From a bacterium (lineage in GTDB: Bacteria; CG03), in assembly GCA_013791675.1 (NCBI GenBank), contig VMTI01000161.1:1-5874 (forward strand): DNA of 5,874 nt. Reading direction: 5' to 3'. The translations under genes were made by a program, and so were the position numbers. Shown piece by piece: positions 1 to 4,741 of the stretch (the stretch's first letter is position 1; every line of letters begins with the position of its first letter). Below the pieces are notes generated by a model that was given only the letters and a program-made list of their open reading frames with translations, had not been told where the DNA came from and ran no database searches.

Positions 1-1
1 C

Positions 2-295
2 CTGGAAAAACCGCTGACAATTCTCTGGATAGCGATACCGCTTTTTATTCAGACCAATCTGATTTTTTGGCTTACTTACGGCGGAGCCAAACTTCTGAAG
101 CTGGAATATGAGAATGCCGCTCCGGCCGCTTTGATAGGAGCAAGCAATCATTTTGAAGTGGCGATTGCCACTTCTACAATGATATTCGGTTTATCTTCGG
201 GAGCGGCACTCGCCACCGTCGTAGGCGTGCTGATAGAAGTGCCGGTAATGCTTATGCTTGTGAGAATCTGCCGTCGAACGCGCCATTGGTTTTAA
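2..295 (+). CDS. acr3: Arsenite efflux pump Acr3, C-terminal fragment (5' end outside window)
   Basis: Only the last 97 codons are present, read in the frame starting at base 2 and ending in TAA. The product resembles the last two to three membrane segments of Acr3-family permeases (BART superfamily), which export As(III) across the cytoplasmic membrane by proton antiport. Fragment residues 44-57 contain the family block LIGASNHFEVAIAT. Its Glu (fragment residue 52) matches the TM9 glutamate known to be essential in Acr3, and the stretch GLSSGAALATVVGVLIEVPVM that follows is also characteristic. The tail after the last helix is short and basic (RICRRTRHWF), consistent with a cytoplasmic end. 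The gene converges on the CDF exporter with 27 bases between the stop codons. The essential TM4 cysteine lies outside the window. The family call is firm; whether an ars operon lies to the left cannot be seen. Confidence 0.93.
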   Translation: MEKPLTILWIAIPLFIQTNLIFWLTYGGAKLLKLEYENAAPAALIGASNHFEVAIATSTMIFGLSSGAALATVVGVLIEVPVMLMLVRICRRTRHWF

Positions 296-307
296 AATCT
301 GAATAAA

Positions 308-328
308 AAATAAATACGCGATTTATTT
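308..328 (-). terminator. AT-only hairpin plus T-rich tract at the end of the CDF operon
   Basis: A perfect 8-bp inverted repeat, AAATAAAT (308-315) and ATTTATTT (321-328), flanks a 5-base loop. Read on the minus strand it is followed directly by a T-rich run (TTTATTC), which fits an intrinsic terminator for the five-gene minus-strand run. The TAA stop of the CDF gene lies inside the 5' arm. The stem has no G-C pairs, so it would be weak. On the plus strand no T-tract follows, so it probably does not serve acr3. Confidence 0.45.
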
Positions 329-1186
329 CGGCTCTATATGAATCGTTGATTCTATATTAAGCTCGTCTTTTATAGCGTTTTCTATTTTTGTCACCCGCTC
401 GTGGGTCTCGGCGAGGCTCATTTCCCCAGAAAAACGTATGTGAAAAGTCGCTTCAACATGGTCACCATAGCAGTGGATATGAAGATGATGAAGGCTGGCC
501 TCATCGCCGCTTTGAGCTTTTATTACCGCGTTGATATTATCTTCTATTGCTTTTGCCGGCGCTGTACCGAGGAGAGAGCCGGAAACGTCTTTTATAATTT
601 CATAGGCGGCATAAAAAATAAATCCCGCCACAATCACGCCCATCAAACCATCCAGCCAGGGAAATTTCTTCCCCGCAAAAGCCCCCGCAAGAACTATGAC
701 AGAAGTAATGGCGTCGCTTCTGTGATGCCAGCCGTCGGCGGTGAGAGCTACGCTGTTTGTTTTGTTTCCCGCCCACAGGGCGAAACGCGCCATAGCTTCC
801 TTTATGATAATTGATATTCCTACAACCCAAAGAGCCCAGACGGTATAACGCGGACTTGTTCCCAATATTAATTCATGGAAGGATTCTTTAAGGCATTCAA
901 ATGCGACCACGCCCAGAAGCGTCCCTATTATAACGGCTCCTATTGATTCCGCCCTTCCGTGGCCGAAAGGATGCTTTCGGTCGGCTTTATGAGAAGCAAT
1001 CCAAAAACTGAACACAACAACGGCGGAGGTGACCGAATCGGAAAGCGTGTGCCATGCGTCGTTTTTGATAGCCGTGGAAGCAGAGCTGACACCCGCGGCG
1101 TATTTCACGCCAAAAAGCACCACGTTGACGATTATTGAGAGCCATCCCCCGATAAAACCCAGTTTTCTTTTTTCCGCAGGATTCAT
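323..1186 (-). CDS. Cation diffusion facilitator (CDF) divalent metal exporter
   Basis: This 287-residue protein has the length and layout of a CDF transporter, a homodimeric antiporter that moves Zn2+ or similar divalent metals out of the cytoplasm in exchange for protons. About six membrane segments are visible, roughly at residues 10-30, 43-64, 83-101, 115-134, 148-171 and 178-197. The transport site is intact: H46xxxD50 in TM2 (DAWHTLSD) and H154xxxD158 in TM5 (DGWHHRSD). The HPFGHGRAE signature after TM2 is at 72-80. The cytoplasmic domain (about 205-287) is His-rich, with H233, H234, H236, H238, H243, H249, H262 and H283, consistent with regulatory metal binding. An HD-HD site favours zinc, whereas iron or manganese members usually lack the histidines; the substrate is inferred. 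The ATG overlaps the stop of the upstream flavodoxin gene as ATGA, with a GGAAGAG purine run about 11 bases before it, so translation is probably coupled. Confidence 0.95.
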   Translation of the reverse strand: MNPAEKRKLGFIGGWLSIIVNVVLFGVKYAAGVSSASTAIKNDAWHTLSDSVTSAVVVFSFWIASHKADRKHPFGHGRAESIGAVIIGTLLGVVAFECLKESFHELILGTSPRYTVWALWVVGISIIIKEAMARFALWAGNKTNSVALTADGWHHRSDAITSVIVLAGAFAGKKFPWLDGLMGVIVAGFIFYAAYEIIKDVSGSLLGTAPAKAIEDNINAVIKAQSGDEASLHHLHIHCYGDHVEATFHIRFSGEMSLAETHERVTKIENAIKDELNIESTIHIEPK

Positions 1187-2004
1187 TTCTGTATAATCTC
1201 TTCCAATTTTATATCAGGATGATGATAGCGCTTTCTTCCCGCTGTTTTCTTTCCATACTGTATGGATTCCTCAGGGCACCATTGAAGGCACGCCAGGCAC
1301 TGCTGGCATTTGTGATTCCACGACGGTTTGCCTTTTATAATTTTTATATTGTCCGCGGGACACACTTTCTCGCACACGGGGCATCCTGCGCATTTTTCAT
1401 CCGCGGAAAATTTCTTGTCCATGCCGGGAATTTTCGCCGACACGAGTGAGTTAAAAACCGAAGAGACGGCGTTGACGAAAAAATTTGAAAATTCAAACTT
1501 CCCTCTTTCTCCCGAAAGAACATACGCGACTATTTCCTTCACCTTCCCGCTTGCGTTTTCAAACAGTATCTTCTGTTTATCTTCAGACGGCGCCCCATAG
1601 AGAGGCGTGTAATTGCCCGGCATCTCCACGGAAAAAGCCGCATCGAGCGAGAGGCCTTTAGTTTCAAGGCGGCTCTGAAGCATTTTCAGCGCGCCGCCCG
1701 GTCCGCCGCCATTCGTGGCTACGGCGAAAATATATTTATCCGGTTCGCCGCGCCAGTGCCCGGACTCTGCTTCAAGTTTTTTTACAAAATCTGACACGAT
1801 GAGGGGCAGCCCAAACATATAGACGGGAAAAACAAGGCCTATTCTGTCGGCGGAAAGGTCAATCCCGCCTTTCATTACCCTGACCATGGAAAACACTTCC
1901 GTTTCGTCAGACAAAAACTCCGTGTTGCCAAGCTCCAAAGCCAGGTCACAGGCGATTTTCAAAGAATTGCCCGTACCCGAAAAATAATAAATTATGGTTC
2001 TCAT
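1183..2004 (-). CDS. EFR1-type protein: flavodoxin domain fused to a two-cluster 4Fe-4S ferredoxin
   Basis: This 273-residue protein has an N-terminal flavodoxin-like domain, with the FMN phosphate-binding loop FSGTGNS at residues 8-14, strands around 54-65 (LVFPVYMFGLP) and 92-104 (IFAVATNGGGPGG). A C-terminal dicluster ferredoxin follows. The cluster ligands are complete: C205, C208, C211, C215 and C233, C236, C239, C243, each in CxxCxxCxxxCP form. The order and size match the EFR1 family, whose members are predicted cytoplasmic electron carriers passing electrons between FMN and iron-sulfur centres; their partners are mostly unknown. There is no signal peptide or membrane segment. The ATG overlaps the Maf stop as ATGA, with GGAG about 11 bases upstream, and the gene's own stop overlaps the CDF start. 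The domain call is firm, but the physiological partner cannot be inferred from the neighbours. Confidence 0.92.
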   Translation of the reverse strand: MRTIIYYFSGTGNSLKIACDLALELGNTEFLSDETEVFSMVRVMKGGIDLSADRIGLVFPVYMFGLPLIVSDFVKKLEAESGHWRGEPDKYIFAVATNGGGPGGALKMLQSRLETKGLSLDAAFSVEMPGNYTPLYGAPSEDKQKILFENASGKVKEIVAYVLSGERGKFEFSNFFVNAVSSVFNSLVSAKIPGMDKKFSADEKCAGCPVCEKVCPADNIKIIKGKPSWNHKCQQCLACLQWCPEESIQYGKKTAGRKRYHHPDIKLEEIIQK

Positions 2005-2624
2005 CCCGTTTTATTCTCCATTAAAATTTTGCTCAGCACGCCCAGCAATTCGCCGACCGGCAGGCCCACCACATTATAATAATCCCCTTCTATCTTTTCA
2101 ACAAAAGAAGCCCCGCCGCCCTGTATGGCGTATGAGCCCGCCTTGCCCATCGGCTCACCGCTTTTTATGTATGCATCTATTTCATCGGCGGAAAGCTTGC
2201 GGAAATAAACTTTCGTAGTGACGGATTTCACTTCCCGCACGAGCGTTTCACCGCACACAAGAGCGAAACCCGTTATCACTCTGTGGGGCCTGCCGCTCAG
2301 TTTTTCAAGCATCCTGCGCGATGAGTCCGCGTCAGGGGGCTGCCCGAGCACTTCGTCCTCCGTCACAACTATGGTGTCGGCGCCGATAACAATGGATTCA
2401 GGATGTTTCGCGGAAATTTCCTCCGCTTTTTTAAACGCTAACGTTTCCGCGAGTTTTTCCGGCGGCAAATTGAGATCCATTTCTTCTTTGTATTCGCCCG
2501 TCTCAATGGTAAATTCAATGCCGGCTTTTTTAAGCAGTTCAGCGCGGCGCGGGGATTTTGAAGCAAGAATAATTTGTCTAAATTGCCTGTCCGTTTTTAT
2601 TTTCGCCATTTGCAATTTCGCCAT
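2001..2624 (-). CDS. maf: Maf/YhdE-family nucleoside triphosphate pyrophosphatase
   Basis: Maf proteins are cytoplasmic house-cleaning enzymes that hydrolyse dTTP, UTP and modified nucleotides to monophosphates and pyrophosphate. Numbered from the chosen start (207 residues), the substrate loop SKSPRR is at 22-27, the GADT motif with the catalytic Asp is at 81-84, and KAGSYAIQGGGA is at 161-172; the AIQG glutamine is typical of the dTTP/UTP (YhdE) subgroup. Two usually conserved positions differ: the GKP lysine reads Gln (LGQPP) and the acidic residue before KAG reads Gly. The start is uncertain. The frame is open to a GTG at 2672, but the family normally begins a few residues before IILASKSPRR. 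ATG 2624 has a GAG seven bases upstream, while ATG 2609 (202 residues) has no visible SD. Either way the gene begins inside the 3' end of the glycosyltransferase, and its stop overlaps the next start as ATGA. Confidence 0.93.
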   Translation of the reverse strand: MAKLQMAKIKTDRQFRQIILASKSPRRAELLKKAGIEFTIETGEYKEEMDLNLPPEKLAETLAFKKAEEISAKHPESIVIGADTIVVTEDEVLGQPPDADSSRRMLEKLSGRPHRVITGFALVCGETLVREVKSVTTKVYFRKLSADEIDAYIKSGEPMGKAGSYAIQGGGASFVEKIEGDYYNVVGLPVGELLGVLSKILMENKTG

Positions 2625-3750
2625 AAACACGCTCAAACTTTTTCGCTTCACTGACAGTGTTAAATTTTTCACGCATAAGGCATACAGCTTTCGCGGTCTC
2701 TATCGCCGTTTCTTCCCTGCCGAATTTAAGAATTTTTAATATTTTTTCAGCCATCAGCGCGGTGTCTCCCGCCGGCACCGTTTTTTCAGAGCCGATTATT
2801 TCCTCAGCGTCGCCGCATCGTGTTGACAGCGCCGGCACGCCGCAGGCGGAGGCTTCGGTAAGGACATTCGGAAAGCCCTCACTCTTAGACGATAAAACAA
2901 ACACATCCAGGAGCGGATAAAATTCGTTCATCTCTTTTATGTGCCCGGCAAAAATAACGCCGTCTTTCACGCCGTATTTTTGAACCATAGCCGATAGCGC
3001 CGTATTGCTATCGTCAATGCCCTTCCCGCAGAGAATCAGCGCCGTATCAGGATTAACCGCGCCTACGGCGGACGCAGACGCCGCGCGCACCGCGGCAAAA
3101 GCCCCGAAAAGCGTGTCAAAATCCTTCATGGGGTCATATCTGGACGCCATGCCTATCAGCCTGACGCCGGTCGCTATGCCGTATTTTGAGCGCAGCTCAT
3201 TCTTTTTTTCGGGCGCCGGGATAAAGTATTCCGTGTCAACGCCGTTTTGTATAACAATGGATTTTTCCTGGCAGAAACCGTTTTCTTCATGATATTTTTT
3301 ACCGGCGTTTGAATTATAGATTATTTTCGCGGGCGAGGATGAAAATTTTCTGTTGATAAAAAAAGCAATTTTTGTCATTAACCCGTATTTTGAAAGATCA
3401 AAATCACTGCATCTTATAGACCACAAAATTCCCGCTTTGGGGCAGACCGAACCCGCAAGTATCGCGGCGGCGTTTCCGTGATACATCCAACCGTGAATAA
3501 TATCGGGATTTATTTCTTTGACTGCCCGCAGAAACTTCAGAAAAGACGGCGCCATTGAGAAAAAACACCTCATGTCAAATGCCTGAACGTCTATTCCCAG
3601 CGAGCGTATATAATCAGCCTGCTCGCCGCCCCCGGAAAGTGATATGACATAAGGCGAAAACTTTTCCCTGTCAAGCACTTCCAGAAAACGCCTCAAAGCA
3701 ATCTGCGCGCCGCCGGAGGCAAGGTCTGAAACCACATAAAGAATTTTCAT
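2578..3750 (-). CDS. GT4-family (GT-B fold) glycosyltransferase
   Basis: This 390-residue protein is a retaining glycosyltransferase of the GT4 type, probably acting at the cytoplasmic face of the membrane on a lipid-linked or surface glycan. The N-terminal Rossmann domain opens with KILYVVSDL and a glycine-rich SGGAQ at 12-16. HGWMYHGN at 86-93 resembles the acceptor-domain motif of capsule and O-antigen enzymes. NGVDTEYF (169-176) marks the interdomain linker. R204 and K209 (SRYDPMKD) are in the donor phosphate-binding position, and E291-x7-E299 (EGFPNVLTE) is the family's EX7E motif, so the active site looks intact. There is an Ala/Val-rich insert at about 219-232. The donor and acceptor sugars cannot be told. 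The start follows the membrane gene's stop by 9 bases, has no SD, and lies 6 bases after a TAAAAT hexamer. Its 3' end overlaps the Maf start, so these two are in one transcript. Confidence 0.93.
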   Translation of the reverse strand: MKILYVVSDLASGGAQIALRRFLEVLDREKFSPYVISLSGGGEQADYIRSLGIDVQAFDMRCFFSMAPSFLKFLRAVKEINPDIIHGWMYHGNAAAILAGSVCPKAGILWSIRCSDFDLSKYGLMTKIAFFINRKFSSSPAKIIYNSNAGKKYHEENGFCQEKSIVIQNGVDTEYFIPAPEKKNELRSKYGIATGVRLIGMASRYDPMKDFDTLFGAFAAVRAASASAVGAVNPDTALILCGKGIDDSNTALSAMVQKYGVKDGVIFAGHIKEMNEFYPLLDVFVLSSKSEGFPNVLTEASACGVPALSTRCGDAEEIIGSEKTVPAGDTALMAEKILKILKFGREETAIETAKAVCLMREKFNTVSEAKKFERVYGEIANGENKNGQAI

Positions 3751-3756
3751 TCGTAT

Positions 3757-3787
3757 ATTTTAGCAAATTTCACCGCTGCCAGACCAA
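3757..3787 (-). promoter_or_regulatory. Candidate promoter just before the glycosyltransferase start, possibly leaderless
   Basis: On the minus strand TTGGTC (3787-3782), a 19-base spacer and an extended -10 TGC-TAAAAT (TAAAAT at 3762-3757) precede the ATG at 3750 by only 6 bases. The expected start of transcription would be the A of the ATG. The -35 and spacer lie in the last codons of the upstream membrane gene, and its TAA stop forms part of the -10. The 19-base spacer is longer than ideal. The same arrangement precedes the gene at 5680, which is the main support. Confidence 0.45.
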
Positions 3788-4443
3788 TTTTTTACGCGTC
3801 TTTTAGAAAGGATGAAGAGCGCAAGCAGAATCAGAAATTCACCGCCCAGAAAAGGCCGCCAGTTATATAAAGGGGGACTGTCACTATTGAGGACGCCATT
3901 ACCGGCTAAATCGTAGATGGGTAGTGTAAAAGAGATAAAAATTATTATAGCCCCCGCCCAAAGCAACCCCCACTCCGCCGCAGAAAGACGGAAATTCTCC
4001 GCTGCCGCTCGCCCTCTCTCTATCATCGCACCCAGCACGAGCATCGTGAGAGAACATATCAGCGGCGCAAGAACAGGCCCCCTCCACACGACGGGAATTA
4101 AAAACAGCACGTCCATTTCAAAAAAAGACCCCGGCCATCCGAGCAGCGCCTTAAGAAAAACATAATAGAAAATATCCCAAACGGCGAAGGCATAAAGAAA
4201 AACCGCGAACCTCCCGTAAAACTTCCGCGAGGCAAGAAGGGCCGCCGCGCCAAGCATTATAATCGTAGCTGCTTCCCGCGCAATCTCAATCAAAAAAATG
4301 TTTCGCGGGAGCACGGCAAGAGAAAAAGCAAAACCTCCGGGATAATAAAGCGCCCTGAGATAAACGACTACAGCCGCTTCCATAAAAGCCATAGCGACGG
4401 CGAAAACGGTGATAACAGCGTATTTTTTTTCAAGCGGCTTCAT
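3760..4443 (-). CDS. Multi-pass membrane protein of unknown function
   Basis: I do not recognise a named family. The 227-residue product is strongly hydrophobic, with about six predicted membrane segments at residues 8-29, 50-72, 76-97, 121-141, 159-177 and 200-214. Features that look conserved rather than random are FMEAAVVVYLRALYYP near 20-35, an EIAREAAT stretch at 53-60 with charged residues beside a helix, a WDIFYY aromatic cluster at 89-94, and LFLIPVVWRGPVLAP at 113-127. There is no cleavable signal peptide and no enzyme motif. An upstream ATG at 4464 adds seven residues (MHIRKNF). I chose 4443 because an AGGA (4455-4452) lies 8 bases before it, whereas 4464 has no SD and would sit only about 10 bases from the predicted transcription start. 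The gene precedes the glycosyltransferase by 9 bases, so a role in envelope or glycan biology is possible but only by association. Confidence 0.8.
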   Translation of the reverse strand: MKPLEKKYAVITVFAVAMAFMEAAVVVYLRALYYPGGFAFSLAVLPRNIFLIEIAREAATIIMLGAAALLASRKFYGRFAVFLYAFAVWDIFYYVFLKALLGWPGSFFEMDVLFLIPVVWRGPVLAPLICSLTMLVLGAMIERGRAAAENFRLSAAEWGLLWAGAIIIFISFTLPIYDLAGNGVLNSDSPPLYNWRPFLGGEFLILLALFILSKRRVKNWSGSGEIC

Positions 4444-4451
4444 AAAGTTTT

Positions 4452-4455
4452 TCCT
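4452..4455 (-). promoter_or_regulatory. Ribosome binding site that decides the membrane protein start
   Basis: AGGA on the minus strand with an 8-base spacer to the ATG at 4443. It favours this start over the ATG at 4464, which has no complementary sequence upstream. Confidence 0.6.
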
Positions 4456-4480
4456 GATGTGCATTTCATATTCAGATTAA

Positions 4481-4509
4481 ATTGTATCTGTTTGAAATAA
4501 ATAAATCAA
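4481..4509 (-). promoter_or_regulatory. Sigma-70-type promoter for the membrane protein gene and following run
   Basis: TTGATT (4509-4504) and TACAAT (4486-4481) are separated by exactly 17 bases on the minus strand, each matching the consensus at all but one or two positions. The predicted start of transcription is near 4474, giving a leader of about 31 bases that contains the AGGA before the ATG at 4443. The -35 overlaps the stop codon of the small ORF at 4506-4571. This is probably the main promoter for at least the membrane protein gene. Confidence 0.65.
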
Positions 4510-4571
4510 ATATCTTGCTTTTGTGATAAAAAATTAAAAAATGGTTCCGATTTTGTTTTTAAAATTTTCAT
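4506..4571 (-). CDS. Candidate 21-residue small ORF with strong SD site
   Basis: ATG at 4571, 21 codons and TGA at 4508-4506. The peptide is MKILKTKSEPFFNFLSQKQDI, with five lysines, no membrane segment and no motif I recognise. Support for translation is the SD: AGGAG (4582-4578) with a 6-base spacer, the best in the window. A promoter at 4656-4628 would start a transcript near 4621, leaving a 5' leader of about 50 bases. The ORF ends at the -35 of the next promoter, upstream of the membrane protein gene. It could be a leader peptide, an independent small protein, or the remnant of a decayed gene. With only 21 codons, codon use cannot decide. The evidence is the signal context alone. Confidence 0.4.
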   Translation of the reverse strand: MKILKTKSEPFFNFLSQKQDI

Positions 4572-4577
4572 AAATAT

Positions 4578-4582
4578 CTCCT
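4578..4582 (-). promoter_or_regulatory. Ribosome binding site of the 21-residue ORF
   Basis: AGGAG on the minus strand, 6 bases before the ATG at 4571. It is a near-ideal SD in sequence and spacing, in contrast with the SD-less starts at 3750, 5680 and 5780. Confidence 0.55.
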
Positions 4583-4622
4583 GATAAAAATGCGCCGCGC
4601 CGAGTTACCAGACTATTCCTTA

Positions 4623-4649
4623 AAGTTATTATGATATGTCTGATAACTT
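4623..4649. repeat. Inverted repeat overlapping a promoter (operator-like)
   Basis: Perfect 7-bp arms AAGTTAT (4623-4629) and ATAACTT (4643-4649) are separated by 13 bases. The repeat covers the -10 (4628-4633) and nearly all of the spacer of the minus-strand promoter at 4628-4656, which is where a repressor would block RNA polymerase. The arms are AT-rich and short, so chance occurrence is possible. As RNA it would be a weak hairpin without a T-tract, so a terminator is less likely. Confidence 0.35.
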
Positions 4650-4656
4650 ATGCCAA
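4628..4656 (-). promoter_or_regulatory. Sigma-70-type promoter upstream of the 21-residue ORF
   Basis: TTGGCA (4656-4651) and CATAAT (4633-4628) lie exactly 17 bases apart on the minus strand. Each hexamer matches the TTGACA/TATAAT consensus at five of six positions. The predicted transcript starts near 4621 and would carry the small ORF at 4571, then run on into the membrane protein gene unless stopped. Confidence 0.55.
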
Positions 4657-4690
4657 GGGAGATGGGGGGTTTGGAATGGGATTTTGAAAG

Positions 4691-4723
4691 GCTATCTACC
4701 TAACAGTAAATAGCGCGGCTATT
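4691..4723. repeat. Two overlapping, mutually exclusive hairpins downstream of the zinc-enzyme gene
   Basis: Hairpin 1 pairs GCTATCTAC (4691-4699) with GTAAATAGC (4706-4714), with one C/A mismatch and a 6-base loop. Hairpin 2 pairs AATAGC (4709-4714) with GCTATT (4718-4723) around a 3-base loop. They share bases 4709-4714, so only one can form at a time. They lie 19 to 51 bases past the stop of the minus-strand gene at 4742 and are the best terminator candidate there, but only CTTTC, not a real T-tract, follows on the minus strand. Confidence 0.4.
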
Positions 4724-4741
4724 CGCCGGATATTGAGGGCG

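Noticed and set aside
401..814. Plus-strand open frame of 137 codons antisense to the CDF gene
   Set aside because: The translation has no recognisable fold and the opposite strand carries intact CDF motifs throughout.
1..1186. acr3 and the CDF gene as one metal-resistance operon
   Set aside because: They are convergent on opposite strands with a hairpin between them, so they cannot share a promoter; any functional link is only proximity.
2610..2672. Extended Maf N-terminus from GTG 2672
   Set aside because: The extra residues (KNLTLSVKRKSLSVF and so on) are not part of the family, have no SD, and are simply the frame behind the glycosyltransferase coding sequence.
2218..2739. Long plus-strand open frame (173 codons) antisense to maf and the glycosyltransferase
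   Set aside because: It is Ser-rich with no motif, no SD and no promoter, and lies opposite two well-supported genes. It is a by-product of their codon use.
4657..4680. G-rich stretch considered as a G-quadruplex
   Set aside because: It has one run of six G, two of three and one of two. Four separate runs of three with loops cannot be formed without splitting the six-G run with no loop.
4631..4687. Short plus-strand ORF starting ATG 4631 (18 codons, glycine-rich)
   Set aside because: No SD precedes it, it overlaps a better-supported minus-strand promoter, and it has no recognisable motif.
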